From Pseudomonas urmiensis (lineage in GTDB: Bacteria > Pseudomonadota > Gammaproteobacteria > Pseudomonadales > Pseudomonadaceae), in the NCBI RefSeq assembly GCF_014268815.2, contig NZ_JABWRE020000001.1, positions 3,725,001-3,789,000 of the forward strand: 64,000 nt of DNA, written 5' to 3'. Position 1 is the first letter of the stretch. Each line of letters opens with the position of its first letter. The position numbers were made by a program, and so were the translations under genes. The notes below the pieces were generated by a model that was given only the letters and a program-made list of their open reading frames with translations, was not told where the DNA came from and made no database searches. Shown here piece after piece: positions 1 through 9,250 of the stretch.

Positions 1-1
1 A

Positions 2-823
2 CCGCAGCGCCAGCGTACGGACGGGGCGCCCTCGCGTAGCCCCAGGTTGTTCCTGGACACGGATGGTCATTGGCTGGTCGGCGATTATCAGCCAGCCACT
101 ACGAGTCGGCCTGCCCAGATGGTCATGCATAAGGATGATGGCTCTGTGCTCAAGCGCTTCGAGGCCGATGGCGAGCGCTGGCGTCAGCGGGCAGCCGACA
201 GGCCCACGCGAGCACATGAATTGCGCGACCTTAAACACGTCGCCAACCAAGCCATGGCTAACCTGCCCAGCTATCGCAAACGCATTCAGACCTATCAGCG
301 CCAAGGCATGCTGGCAGTAGACGTCGAACACATGATGGTGATCAAGGCCGATGACCTGCAACGTTATGCCGATCGGCTACAGCAACTCGACCCATCAGCC
401 CACGAGCCAGCCAGACTCCGCACTCAAGCCCAAGCGCTACGTGCCGAGGGGCGGTCCATGCGCATTGCCCAGGTAAAGCAAAGCGCGCAACCCAGCGAGG
501 GCCAGTTGAGTTACCTGATCGAGCAGCGCCAGGTTGAATTGCGTCGCGCAGGCCAGCGGCAGATGCTCAGCGAGCGCGATTATCTTCAGGAATACCAGAT
601 CGTCGACCTCGCCAACCACGACCATGCGCTACTTTGGTATGCGCACTTCCACTACCGTAGCGCCGATACCCCATTCGACAAGTTCAGCGCAGCGCATCTC
701 AAACGCGCCGAGGACCGCTTCCTCGGCCCGCAATGGCAGGCAGCTCAGGCCGAACCCAGCAACATCTGGCGCGGGCCGCTATCACGCAGCATAGCCAACC
801 AGCACTTCGCCGCACTCGCCTAG
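2..823 (+). CDS. C-terminal part of a large toxin-like protein (5' end outside window)
   Basis: The reading frame is open from the first base of the window to a TAG at 821-823, so this is the 3' end of a longer gene; the TTG at 47 is not a credible start because the frame continues upstream of it. About 273 residues are visible. They are hydrophilic, mostly helical, and rich in Gln, Arg and Leu, and end in a segment with DYLQEYQIVDLANHDHALLW and AHFHYRS. From memory this tail resembles the C-termini of very large Pseudomonas proteins annotated as dermonecrotic-toxin-domain (DUF6543) or NEL-type proteins. The catalytic part would lie upstream, so function cannot be judged here. The family call is tentative; the partial coding status is clear. 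Confidence 0.6.
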   Translation, partial: PQRQRTDGAPSRSPRLFLDTDGHWLVGDYQPATTSRPAQMVMHKDDGSVLKRFEADGERWRQRAADRPTRAHELRDLKHVANQAMANLPSYRKRIQTYQRQGMLAVDVEHMMVIKADDLQRYADRLQQLDPSAHEPARLRTQAQALRAEGRSMRIAQVKQSAQPSEGQLSYLIEQRQVELRRAGQRQMLSERDYLQEYQIVDLANHDHALLWYAHFHYRSADTPFDKFSAAHLKRAEDRFLGPQWQAAQAEPSNIWRGPLSRSIANQHFAALA

Positions 824-827
824 CAAG

Positions 828-860
828 CACTTGGCAGGGCCTGCCCTGCCTTGCCAAGTG
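828..860 (+). terminator. Hairpin after the toxin-like gene
   Basis: A 9-bp inverted repeat, CACTTGGCA (828-836) and TGCCAAGTG (852-860), starts five bases after the stop codon. There is no strong T-tract, so termination is likely but not certain. Confidence 0.5.
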
Positions 861-935
861 ATCGACAGACATCGCAACTTGAGCCAAACTCAACGACTTT
901 CCCATCCGCTGCAATATCGCTCATGAGAAGTCGTT

Positions 936-1853
936 GTGCTTGAGATCCGCCACCTGAAAACCCTGCATGCCCTGCGCGAGGCCGATAGCCTGGTCGAGGC
1001 CGCCGAACGCCTGCACTTGACGCAATCGGCGCTGTCCCACCAGTTCAAGGAACTCGAAGAACGCCTTGGCCTGCCCATCTTCGTGCGCAAGACCAAGCCG
1101 ATCCGCTTCACCAGTGCCGGCCTGCGCCTGCTGCAACTGGCCGACGCCACCTTGCCGCTGCTGCGCGGCGCCGAACGCGACATCGCCCGCCTGGCCGGTG
1201 GCACCGCGGGTCGTCTGCACATGGCGATCGAATGCCATAGTTGTTTCCAGTGGTTGATGCCGACCATCGACCAGTTCCGCGATGCCTGGCCGGAAGTCGA
1301 GCTCGACCTGGCTTCAGGCTTTGCCTTCGCGCCACTGCCAGCGCTGGCCCGCGGCGATCTGGACCTGGTGGTGACCTCCGACCCGCTGGACCTGTCGGGC
1401 ATCACCTACGTGCCACTGTTCACCTACGAAGCGATGCTGGCAGTGGCCAATCAACACGCCTTGGCCAGCAAACCCTACATCGTGCCCCAAGACCTGCTCG
1501 ACCAGACGTTGATCACCTACCCAGTCGAGCGCGACCGCCTGGATATCTTCACCCGTTTCCTGGAGCCCGCCGACATCGAGCCGGCGGCGGTACGCACCTC
1601 GGAGCTGACCGTGATGATGATGCAGTTGGTCGCCAGTGGCCGTGGCGTGTGCGGCATGCCGCACTGGGCGCTGCATGAGTACAGCTCGCGCGGCTATGTA
1701 AAGGGCAAGCGTTTGGGTGAGAAAGGCCTGTTTGCCACGCTTTATGCGGCGGTGCGCACCGACATGCTCGATGCGCCGTACATGCGCGACTTTTTGCTGA
1801 CGGCTAAAGACACTTCGTTCGCCACCCTCGATGGAGTCAGCGCGGTACGTTGA
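936..1853 (+). CDS. metR: MetR, LysR-type regulator of methionine biosynthesis
   Basis: The 305-residue product is a LysR-type transcriptional regulator. The N-terminal winged helix-turn-helix (about residues 1-62) contains EAAERLHLTQSALSHQFKEL, which is the recognition region typical of MetR, followed by the substrate-binding-like effector domain (about 90-300). MetR in enterobacteria activates metE, metH and glyA with homocysteine as co-effector; that role is inferred here from sequence similarity. The start is a GTG at 936, chosen because translation gives the usual MLEIRHLKTL start of the family. No met gene is adjacent. The gene is convergent with the NUDIX gene, and the two overlap by 17 bp at their 3' ends (1837-1853). 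Confidence 0.9.
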   Translation: MLEIRHLKTLHALREADSLVEAAERLHLTQSALSHQFKELEERLGLPIFVRKTKPIRFTSAGLRLLQLADATLPLLRGAERDIARLAGGTAGRLHMAIECHSCFQWLMPTIDQFRDAWPEVELDLASGFAFAPLPALARGDLDLVVTSDPLDLSGITYVPLFTYEAMLAVANQHALASKPYIVPQDLLDQTLITYPVERDRLDIFTRFLEPADIEPAAVRTSELTVMMMQLVASGRGVCGMPHWALHEYSSRGYVKGKRLGEKGLFATLYAAVRTDMLDAPYMRDFLLTAKDTSFATLDGVSAVR

Positions 1854-2250
1854 GGCCCTGGCGGTAGAGCGGCAGGATCAGGTCGCGGGTCAGCGGCGCC
1901 AGCTCAAAGGTTGGCGTCTGCTCGGCTGCCAGCCATAACACCTCTTCGATTTCCGCAGCCGGGGCCACAGCCTCGGCGCTGTGTACGCGAAACAGTTCGG
2001 CCTGCACCTCAAAGCCTGGCTCGTTGGCCGCTGGGGCGCTGAATTGGCCCAGGTACTCGGCGTGCTCAGGGTCGACGCGCAGGCCGAGTTCTTCATGGAG
2101 TTCGCGCACCAGGGCTTGCTGCGGGGTTTCCCCGGCATCGATCTTGCCACCAGGTTGCATGAAGGCCTGGGTGCCGCGTTTGCGCACCAGCAGGGTGCGA
2201 CCCTGGGGGTCGATCAGCAGGGCGGCGGCGATGCGGATGATGTTGGTCAT
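1837..2250 (-). CDS. NUDIX hydrolase
   Basis: The 137-residue protein carries a complete NUDIX box, GX5EX7REUXEEXGU, at residues 35-57 (GKIDAGE, then RELHEELGL), so it should hydrolyse a nucleoside diphosphate linked to another moiety using a divalent metal held by the box glutamates. The substrate cannot be told from sequence. Length is typical for a single-domain family member. The ATG at 2250 sits at the edge of a tandem repeat: the bases around this start codon and upstream are the seed of the 113-bp repeat described at 2248-2700, so the promoter and leader region have been copied several times upstream of the gene. Confidence 0.88.
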   Translation of the reverse strand: MTNIIRIAAALLIDPQGRTLLVRKRGTQAFMQPGGKIDAGETPQQALVRELHEELGLRVDPEHAEYLGQFSAPAANEPGFEVQAELFRVHSAEAVAPAAEIEEVLWLAAEQTPTFELAPLTRDLILPLYRQGLNVPR

Positions 2251-2700
2251 GGAAGGGCTCGCAGGCTAAACAGCGGCTGAGGATAACTGATCTGGGGTGT
2301 CTGTAGCGGCCCTATCGCGGGGCAAGCCCGCTCCCACGCCAGTCGATGATGGTGGGGGTCATGGAAGGGGGCGCAGGCTAAGACAGCGACCGAAGATTAC
2401 TGATCTGGGGTGGCTGTAGCGGCCCTGTCGCGGGGCAAGCCCGCTCCCACGCCAGTCGATGATGGAGGTGGTCATGGAAGGGCTCGCAGGCTAAGAAAGC
2501 GACCAAAGATCACTGATCTGGGGTGTCTGTAGCGGCCCTATGGCGGGGCAAGGCCGCTCCCACGCCAGTCGATGATGGAGGTGGTCATGGAAGGGGGCGC
2601 AGGCTAAGACAGCGACCAAAGATTACTGGTCTGGGGTGGCTGTAGCGGCCCTGTCGCGGGGCAAGCCCGCTCCCACGCCAGTCTGTGATGGTGTTGGTCG
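2248..2700. repeat. Four tandem copies of a ~113-bp unit, each with a REP element
   Basis: Near-identical units begin with CATGGAAGGG at 2248, 2360, 2473 and 2586, giving periods of 112, 113 and 113 bp; a decayed fifth start is seen near 2698. Each unit runs through GCAGGCTAA, a CTGATCTGGGG-like segment and the REP core GCGGGGCAAGCCCGCTCCCACGCCAGTC. Copy 1 starts on the complement of the NUDIX start codon. Units differ by a few substitutions, so the array is recent but not brand new. No gene is present between 2251 and 2824; the repeat fills most of this gap. Confidence 0.9.
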
Positions 2701-2759
2701 GGTGGAAGCGGCTCCCAGGTGAGCAAAATCGACTGGCGTGGGAGCGGGCTTGCCCCGCG
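2655..2759. repeat. Inverted REP pair with a 29-bp perfect stem
   Basis: The last forward REP of the array (2655-2683) is exactly complementary over 29 bases to an inverted REP at 2731-2759, separated by 47 bases. Transcribed in either direction this would fold into one long hairpin. It lies just upstream of the Lhr helicase gene and may act as a transcription barrier between the NUDIX region and lhr. Confidence 0.85.
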
Positions 2760-2824
2760 ATAGCGTTGTACAGGCAGACGAACGGCCCCTTGCCAACCCG
2801 CGCCATGCCCTGCATAACCAATGC

Positions 2825-5800
2825 ATGAACCTCCCTGCCCTGCACCACCCGGTCCTGGATCTGTTCCACCCCGCCGTTGGCAGCTGGTTCGGCCAGCGCT
2901 TCGCCACGGTCACCGACGCCCAGGCGCGTGCCTGGCCGCTGATTCACAGTGGCCAATCGATGCTGCTCGCCGCCCCCACCGGTTCGGGCAAGACCTTGAG
3001 CGCCTTTCTGGCGGTACTCGATGAGCTGTTTCGCCAAGGCCTGGAGCACGGCGGTGAACTGCCTGCGCAAACCCAGGTGGTGTATGTTTCACCGCTCAAG
3101 GCGCTGTCCAACGACATTCGCCTCAACCTGCAGGTACCCCTCGAAGGGATCAGCCAAGCCCTCGAAGCCCAGGGCCTGAAGGCGCCGCGGATCACCACGG
3201 CGGTGCGCACCGGCGATACTCCGCAAAAAGACCGTGCGGCCATGCGCAAACTGGCTCCGCATATCCTGGTGACCACCCCGGAATCGCTCTACGTGCTGCT
3301 CGGCTCGGGGTCCGGCCGTGCCGGCCTTGCGCAGGTGCACACAGTGATCGTCGATGAGATTCATGCCGTGGCCGGAAACAAGCGCGGCTGTCACCTGGCG
3401 TTGACCTTGGAGCGCCTGCAAGCCCTGTGTGGCAGGCCGCTGCGGCGTATCGGCCTGTCGGCCACGCAACGCCCGGTAGAGCGCGTGGCGCAGTTTCTGG
3501 TCGGCCATCAACGGCCCTGCGCCATCGTCGATGTCGGCCATGCACGCCAGCGTGATCTGGCCATCGAAGTGCCGCCGGTACCGCTAGGGGCGGTAATGGC
3601 TACCGATGTGTGGAACCTGGTCTACGACCGCCTCGCCGCCCTGGCCCGCGAACACCGCACCACGCTGATCTTCGTCAACACCCGGCGCCTGGCTGAGCGC
3701 CTGACCCGTCATCTGGGCGAGCGCCTGGGCAATGCGCGGGTCGCCGCTCACCACGGCAGCCTGGCCAAGGAGCACCGGCTGATTGCCGAGCAACGGCTGA
3801 AAGCGGGCGAACTGCAAGTGCTGGTCGCCACGGCTTCGCTGGAACTGGGCATCGACATCGGCGAGGTCGAGCTGGTCTGCCAGATCGCCTCGCCCGGCTC
3901 GATCGCGGGCTTCTTGCAGCGGGTCGGACGTTCAGGACACCAGGTCGATGGCGTACCCAAGGGGCGGCTGTTCCCGACCTCTCGCGATGACTTGATCGAA
4001 TGCGTGGCCTTGCTCGATTGCGTGCGCCGGGGCGAACTCGATGAGTTGCACACGCCCAAGGCGCCGCTGGATGTGGTGGCCCAGCAGATCGTTGCCGAAG
4101 TCAGTAACCAGCCGTGGTCCGAACAGGCCTTGTTCGACTGCCTGCGCCAGGCCCAACCTTTTGCCGAGCTGGACCTGCGCCATTACCAGTCACTGCTGCG
4201 CCTCCTGGCCGAGGGCTACAACGGCCGCCAGGGCGTGCGTGCCGCCTATGTCCACCGCGATGCGGTCAGCGGCATGTTGCGCGGGCGCCGGGGCAGCCAG
4301 CTGACCGCGCTGACCAGCGGCGGCACCATCCCGGAAACTGCCGACTATGCCGTGCTGCTCGAACCCCAGGCGTTGAACATCGGCAGCGTCAACGAAGACT
4401 TCGCGGTCGAAAGCATTGCCGGCGATATCTTCCAGCTGGGCAATGCGTCGTACCGCATCCTGCGCGTCGAGCCCGGTCGGGTCAGGGTCGAGGACGCCCA
4501 TGGGCTGCCGCCGACCATTCCGTTCTGGCTCGGCGAGGCGCCTGGGCGCAGCGACGAGCTATCGACCGCAGTGGCCCGGCTACAAGCCCGTATCGATGAG
4601 CAGCTGCAGCTCAGTGGCGGCGAACCTGAGCCGGTCCGCCAGTGGCTGCAGGACAGCTATGAACTGCACCAGGACACCGTCAGCCAACTGCTTGATTATC
4701 TCCAGCGTACCTGGCAAGTGCTCGGCGCCCTGCCCTCGCAGCAGACGCTGGTGATGGAGCGTTTCTTCGACGAGTCTGGCGGTACCCAGCTGATCATCCA
4801 CTCACCCTATGGCAGCCGGATCAACCGCGCCTGGGGGCTGGCCCTGCGCAAGCGTTTCTGCCGCACCTTCAATTTCGAGCTGCAAGCTGCGGCCAGCGAG
4901 GACGCGATCGTACTCTCGCTGTCGACCAGCCACAGTTTCGAGCTCGACGAAGTGTGGCGCTACCTGTCGAGCAAGAGCGCCGAGACGATCCTGATCCAGG
5001 CCGTGCTCGACGCCCCGCTGTTTGGCGTGCGCTGGCGCTGGAACGCTGCGGTAGCCCTGGCCCTGCCGCGTTTCGTCGGCGGGCGCAAGGTGGCGCCGCA
5101 GATCCAGCGAATGAAGAGCGAGGACCTGGTTGCAGCCGTGTTCCCAGACCAGATCGCCTGCCTGGAAAACATCGCCGGCGAACGGCAGATCCCCGATCAC
5201 CCGCTGGTCGAACAGACCCTCGACGATTGCCTGCACGAAGCGATGGACAGCGAGGGCTGGCTGGCCCTGCTCAGGCGCATGGAAAATGGCCAGGTGCGCC
5301 TGCTCAGCCGTGACTTGCCGGCGCCATCGCCCTTGGCGGCGGCCATTCTCAATGCGCGTCCCTACGCCTTTCTCGATGATGCCCCGCTCGAAGAGCGGCG
5401 CACCCAGGCGGTGCTCAATCGGCGCTGGAACGAGGTGCACAGCAGCGACGAGCTTGGCGCACTGGATGCCGAGGCGATTGTCGCAGTGCAGGATGAAGCC
5501 TGGCCGCAACCGACCAGCAGCGACGAGATGCATGAGGCACTGATGAGCCTGGGCGCCATCAGCCAGGCTGAAGTAGAAGGCAACCCTGGTTGGCAGGCAC
5601 TGCTGCACACTTTAGCCAAGGCCGGACGCAGCACCTGCCTGCATACGCCCGGCCAGCCACTGTGGCTGGCCCGCGAGCGCTTGAACCTGTTCACGGCGTT
5701 GTACCCGGGCGCACGGCTTGAACCGTCTGTAGACCTGCTTGCTGGGTTCGATCACCCCATAGATACCGATACCGCACTCACCGAACTGCTGCGCGCCCGC

Positions 5801-7102
5801 CTCAGCGGCTTTGGACCTCTGACGCTCTCGCAGATCGCCGCCCCGCTGGGCTTGGCGGAGCCGGACATCGAGCAGGCCCTGGCACGCCTGGAGCAGCAAG
5901 GCTATGTGTTGCGCGGTCACTTCAGCCCAGCCAGCCAGGCGCTGCAATGGTGTGAGCGCCACCTGCTGGCGCGAATTCATCGCTACACGGTCAAACGTCT
6001 GCGCCGAGAGATCGAGCCGGTCAGCCTGCAGGACTTCATGCGCTTTCTGTTCGATTGGCAGCACCTGGCCAGCCAGGATCGCTTGCGCGGGCCTGAGGCG
6101 ATCAGTGAAGTGCTGGGGCAGTTGCAAGGCTTCCCGAGTGCTGCCGGTGCCTGGGAGGCAGACCTGCTGCCAGCGCGGATCAAGGACTACAGCCCACATT
6201 GGCTGGACGATGCCTGCCGCAGCGGGCAGTGGGCGTGGAGCCGGCTGGCGGCGACGGCGTCGAGCAGTACCCTGTCGAGCACGCCACTGGTGCTGCTACC
6301 GCGTGAGCACTTGGGGCTGTGGCGCAGCTTGGCCAGCGCGCCTGAGGTGAGTGAGCTGGGGCCACGTGCGCAACGGGTGCATGAGGCATTGCACCGCCAC
6401 GGGGCGTTGTTCTTCGATGAATTGAGCCACGAGGCCCACCTGCTGCCCAGCGAGTTGGAGTCCGCCTTGCAGGAGCTGGTGGGCTCGGGCCTGGTCGGCG
6501 CAGATAGCTTTACCGGCTTGCGCAGCCTGATCACACCCGCCGCCAAGCGCTCATCGCGCATCAGCCGCCGTGGCCATCCGCCGATGTCCAGCAGCATGGC
6601 TCACGCCGGACGCTGGGCATTGCTCAGGCGCAATAGCGCCGAGCCCGATCACGATCAACGCCTGGAGCACATTGCCCGGGCGCTGTTGCGCCGCTATGGG
6701 GTGATCTGCTGGCGCTTGCTGGAGCGCGAAAGCGATGCCCTGCCGCCGTGGCGAGAGATGCTGCGCTGTTATCACCGGCTGGAAGCGCGCGGCGAGATTC
6801 GTGGTGGGCGTTTCATTGCGGGGTTGGCGGGGGAACAGTTTGCCTTGCCCGAAGCGGTCGGGCTGCTGCGCCAGGTCAGGCGGCGGGCGCTGGATGGCGA
6901 GCTGGTGATGGTAAGTGCCAGTGATCCGCTGAATTTGATTGGCACATTATTGCCAGGGAGCAAGGTGCCTGCGGTGAGTGGCAATCGGCTGCTTTACCGC
7001 GATGGCCTGCCGGTGGCTGCGCGGGTGGCGGGCAAGTATGTGTTTTTGCTTGAGGCGCCTGCCGAGCAGGAGGCCTGGCGGCTGAAGTTGCTGCGTGGCT
7101 GA
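2825..7102 (+). CDS. lhr: Lhr-family large ATP-dependent helicase
   Basis: The 1425-residue product is a superfamily 2 DNA helicase of the Lhr (large helicase-related) type. The Walker A motif PTGSGKT is at residues 51-57, the DEIH Walker B box near 177, and LSATQRPVER (motif III) near 220; the second RecA domain has ATASLELGIDIG and the QRVGRSGH motif VI. A winged-helix region and the long C-terminal Lhr domain follow, matching the family length of about 1400-1500 residues. Lhr proteins act on DNA repair intermediates. The frame stays open upstream into the REP element, but the ATG at 2825 gives the expected MNLPALHHPVLDLFHPAVGS N-terminus, so the longer version is not used. The gene stands alone. 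Confidence 0.9.
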   Translation: MNLPALHHPVLDLFHPAVGSWFGQRFATVTDAQARAWPLIHSGQSMLLAAPTGSGKTLSAFLAVLDELFRQGLEHGGELPAQTQVVYVSPLKALSNDIRLNLQVPLEGISQALEAQGLKAPRITTAVRTGDTPQKDRAAMRKLAPHILVTTPESLYVLLGSGSGRAGLAQVHTVIVDEIHAVAGNKRGCHLALTLERLQALCGRPLRRIGLSATQRPVERVAQFLVGHQRPCAIVDVGHARQRDLAIEVPPVPLGAVMATDVWNLVYDRLAALAREHRTTLIFVNTRRLAERLTRHLGERLGNARVAAHHGSLAKEHRLIAEQRLKAGELQVLVATASLELGIDIGEVELVCQIASPGSIAGFLQRVGRSGHQVDGVPKGRLFPTSRDDLIECVALLDCVRRGELDELHTPKAPLDVVAQQIVAEVSNQPWSEQALFDCLRQAQPFAELDLRHYQSLLRLLAEGYNGRQGVRAAYVHRDAVSGMLRGRRGSQLTALTSGGTIPETADYAVLLEPQALNIGSVNEDFAVESIAGDIFQLGNASYRILRVEPGRVRVEDAHGLPPTIPFWLGEAPGRSDELSTAVARLQARIDEQLQLSGGEPEPVRQWLQDSYELHQDTVSQLLDYLQRTWQVLGALPSQQTLVMERFFDESGGTQLIIHSPYGSRINRAWGLALRKRFCRTFNFELQAAASEDAIVLSLSTSHSFELDEVWRYLSSKSAETILIQAVLDAPLFGVRWRWNAAVALALPRFVGGRKVAPQIQRMKSEDLVAAVFPDQIACLENIAGERQIPDHPLVEQTLDDCLHEAMDSEGWLALLRRMENGQVRLLSRDLPAPSPLAAAILNARPYAFLDDAPLEERRTQAVLNRRWNEVHSSDELGALDAEAIVAVQDEAWPQPTSSDEMHEALMSLGAISQAEVEGNPGWQALLHTLAKAGRSTCLHTPGQPLWLARERLNLFTALYPGARLEPSVDLLAGFDHPIDTDTALTELLRARLSGFGPLTLSQIAAPLGLAEPDIEQALARLEQQGYVLRGHFSPASQALQWCERHLLARIHRYTVKRLRREIEPVSLQDFMRFLFDWQHLASQDRLRGPEAISEVLGQLQGFPSAAGAWEADLLPARIKDYSPHWLDDACRSGQWAWSRLAATASSSTLSSTPLVLLPREHLGLWRSLASAPEVSELGPRAQRVHEALHRHGALFFDELSHEAHLLPSELESALQELVGSGLVGADSFTGLRSLITPAAKRSSRISRRGHPPMSSSMAHAGRWALLRRNSAEPDHDQRLEHIARALLRRYGVICWRLLERESDALPPWREMLRCYHRLEARGEIRGGRFIAGLAGEQFALPEAVGLLRQVRRRALDGELVMVSASDPLNLIGTLLPGSKVPAVSGNRLLYRDGLPVAARVAGKYVFLLEAPAEQEAWRLKLLRG

Positions 7103-7146
7103 GGGCCTCATCGCGGCGCCCCGACTTGCCCCGCGATAGGGCCCTC
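7101..7146. terminator. Degenerate REP hairpin between lhr and rpmE2
   Basis: GAGGGCCTCATCGCGG (7101-7116) pairs with CCGCGATAGGGCCCTC (7131-7146) apart from a small mismatch. It overlaps the lhr stop codon and sits between two convergent genes, so it could end transcription from both sides. Confidence 0.6.
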
Positions 7147-7158
7147 GGCCAATCTGAA

Positions 7159-7413
7159 CTAACGCGCAGTGAACCCGGCAAAACGCTTGTTGAACCCAGC
7201 CACTCGCCCTTCCACGGTGGTCTTGCGCTGCTGGCCGGTATACACCGGATGCGAAGCGCTCGACACATCCAGGGCCACGTACGGATAGCGCTGGCCATCG
7301 CTGTGCTGGTGGGTACGATCAGTCTCAACGGTTGAGCCGATCAGGAAATACACGTCGGCAGCGGTGTCATGAAACAACACTGGACGATAGGCAGGGTGGA
7401 TATCAGGCTTCAT
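7159..7413 (-). CDS. rpmE2: Type B (zinc-free) 50S ribosomal protein L31
   Basis: The 84-residue product matches type B L31, starting [20 protein letters not shown] and containing the family's THPVYTG-like segment (SHPVYTG). It has no cysteine at all, so it lacks the zinc ribbon of ordinary L31. Such paralogues replace the zinc form in the ribosome during zinc starvation and release zinc for other use; this is established for several bacteria and inferred here. The ATG at 7413 is preferred over an in-frame codon five residues upstream because GAGG lies about nine bases before it. A Zur-type site lies 25-37 bp upstream, which fits control by zinc. Confidence 0.92.
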   Translation of the reverse strand: MKPDIHPAYRPVLFHDTAADVYFLIGSTVETDRTHQHSDGQRYPYVALDVSSASHPVYTGQQRKTTVEGRVAGFNKRFAGFTAR

Positions 7414-7437
7414 GGCAAATGACCTCAATCGCTAAGT

Positions 7438-7450
7438 GATACTTTATAAC
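7438..7450 (-). promoter_or_regulatory. Candidate Zur box upstream of rpmE2
   Basis: On the minus strand the core reads GTTATAAAGTATC inside TATGTTATAAAGTATCAC. It matches the GTTAT(N)ATAAC-type Zur pattern imperfectly but is very similar to the site before the znuD-like gene in this window (GTTATATTGTAAC at 16688). Confidence 0.6.
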
Positions 7451-7591
7451 ATACTAAAAGCGAATGATTTTTGATACTGCAATTTTCATTTTTTCCGCTG
7501 CCGGCAAGGCTGGCCATTGGCTTGGTTAAAGGGCTATGGTCGGGGTTTGACCCAGGCCCTGAGCCTGACCGAGCCATCGCAAGGATTACGT

Positions 7592-9211
7592 ATGAGCCTG
7601 TCACTTCTCAGTCGCTATGCCTTCTTCGCCGGGTGTGTGCTGTTCACCCTGGCCAGTCTGCCGCTGCTGCATCATGAATGGCTGTGGCCGTTCACCCTGA
7701 CCACCGCCATCCTCAGCTTGATCGGCCTGTTCGACCTGCTGCAAAAGCGCCACGCGGTGCGCCGCAACTATCCCATCCTGGGTAACATCCGCTACCTGGT
7801 CGAAGCCATTCGCCCGGAGATCCGCCAGTACCTGCTGGAGGCCGACAGCGATGCCCTGCCCTTCTCCCGCGCCCAGCGTTCGCTGGTCTATGCCCGCGCC
7901 AAAAACGAGGCATCGGACAAACCATTCGGCACCCTGATCGATGTCTACGAGTCGGGCTTTGAATTCATCGGCCACTCCATGCGCCCGGCGCCGCTGGCCG
8001 ACCCTGCCAGTTTCCGGGTGATCATTGGCGGCCCGCAATGCCGCCAGCCCTATTCAGCGTCGATCTTCAACATCTCGGCGATGAGCTTCGGCTCGCTCAG
8101 CGCCAATGCCATTCGTGCCCTCAACCAAGGCGCCAAACTGGGCAACTTCGCCCATGACACCGGCGAAGGCAGTATCAGCCCCTATCACCGCGAGCACGGC
8201 GGCGACCTGACGTGGGAGCTGGGCAGTGGCTACTTCGGTTGTCGTACCGCCGATGGGCGCTTCGACCCCGAGCGCTTCGCCGAACAGGCGCGCAATCCAC
8301 AGGTGCGGATGATCGAGATCAAGATGAGCCAGGGTGCCAAGCCCGGCCACGGCGGCATCCTGCCCAAGCACAAGGTGACCCAGGAGATTGCCGAGACGCG
8401 CAGCATCCTGATGGGCGAGGACTGCATCTCGCCGTCACGCCACAGCGCCTTCTCCACCCCGATCGAGATGATGCAGTTCATCGCCCAACTGCGTGAGTTG
8501 TCTGGTGGCAAACCGGTCGGCTTCAAGTTCTGCCTGGGCCATCCGTGGGAGTTCATGGGCATCGCCAAGGCCATGCTGGAGACTAGCATCCTGCCCGATT
8601 TCATCGTCGTCGATGGCAAGGAAGGTGGCACCGGTGCGGCGCCAGTGGAGTTCACCGACCATATCGGCGTACCGCTGCGCGAAGGCCTGCTGTTCGTGCA
8701 CAACACGCTGGTTGGCTTGAACCTGCGCGACAAGATCAAGCTCGGTGCCAGCGGCAAGATCGTCAGTGCTTTCGATATCGCCAGCGTATTGGCGATTGGC
8801 GCCGACTGGGCCAACTCGGCGCGCGGCTTCATGTTCGCCATTGGCTGCATCCAGTCGCAGAGCTGCCACACCAACAAGTGCCCGACCGGGGTGGCGACTC
8901 AGGACGCCTTGCGCCAACGGGCGCTGGTGGTGCCGGACAAAGCCAACCGGGTGCTCAACTTCCATCACAACACCCTGCGCGCCTTGGCCGAAATGCTCGC
9001 TGCAGCAGGCCTGGATCACCCTGCGCAACTGGAGGCCAAGCACCTGGTGCGGCGCATTTCGGCGACCGAGATCAAGTTGTTCTCGCAGATGCATGTGTTC
9101 CTCAAACCTGGCGAGTTGCTCACCGGTGAGGTCAATGGTCAGTTCTATTCGCGTATGTGGCAGCTGGCCAGGGCGGACAGCTTCGAGCCGCACAGTGAGG
9201 TGGCGGCTTAG
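7592..9211 (+). CDS. FMN-binding glutamate synthase-family protein (GltB central domain-like)
   Basis: The 539-residue protein has one or two N-terminal membrane segments (about residues 8-50) and then a domain like the FMN-binding TIM barrel of the glutamate synthase large subunit. Visible signatures are ISAMSFGSLS, GEGSISPYH, IEIKMSQGAKPGHGG, DGKEGGTGAAP and, near residues 423-433, the cysteine motif CHTNKCPTG, which in glutamate synthase helps hold a 3Fe-4S cluster. It lacks the glutaminase domain, so it is not a complete GltB. The substrate of these stand-alone membrane-linked forms is not established. The ATG at 7592 is preferred to an upstream in-frame codon at 7517 because it gives a normal hydrophobic N-terminus after AAGGATTACGT. 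Confidence 0.85.
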   Translation: MSLSLLSRYAFFAGCVLFTLASLPLLHHEWLWPFTLTTAILSLIGLFDLLQKRHAVRRNYPILGNIRYLVEAIRPEIRQYLLEADSDALPFSRAQRSLVYARAKNEASDKPFGTLIDVYESGFEFIGHSMRPAPLADPASFRVIIGGPQCRQPYSASIFNISAMSFGSLSANAIRALNQGAKLGNFAHDTGEGSISPYHREHGGDLTWELGSGYFGCRTADGRFDPERFAEQARNPQVRMIEIKMSQGAKPGHGGILPKHKVTQEIAETRSILMGEDCISPSRHSAFSTPIEMMQFIAQLRELSGGKPVGFKFCLGHPWEFMGIAKAMLETSILPDFIVVDGKEGGTGAAPVEFTDHIGVPLREGLLFVHNTLVGLNLRDKIKLGASGKIVSAFDIASVLAIGADWANSARGFMFAIGCIQSQSCHTNKCPTGVATQDALRQRALVVPDKANRVLNFHHNTLRALAEMLAAAGLDHPAQLEAKHLVRRISATEIKLFSQMHVFLKPGELLTGEVNGQFYSRMWQLARADSFEPHSEVAA

Positions 9212-9213
9212 GG

Positions 9214-9242
9214 ATTTTGGGGCCGCTTTGCGGCCCCAAAAT
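9214..9242. terminator. Bidirectional rho-independent terminator
   Basis: ATTTTGGGGCCGC and GCGGCCCCAAAAT form a perfect 13-bp stem with a TTT loop, flanked by A and T runs on both strands. It serves the GltB-like gene on the plus strand and the permease gene on the minus strand. Confidence 0.92.
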
Positions 9243-9250
9243 TGTTTACC

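Noticed and set aside
2290-2760. Possible CRISPR array
   Set aside because: The repeats are about 113 bp in direct contact with no unique spacers, and each contains a REP palindrome.
2738-2824. Upstream extension of the Lhr frame
   Set aside because: The added residues MGAGLPRDS are translated REP sequence; the ATG at 2825 gives the family start.
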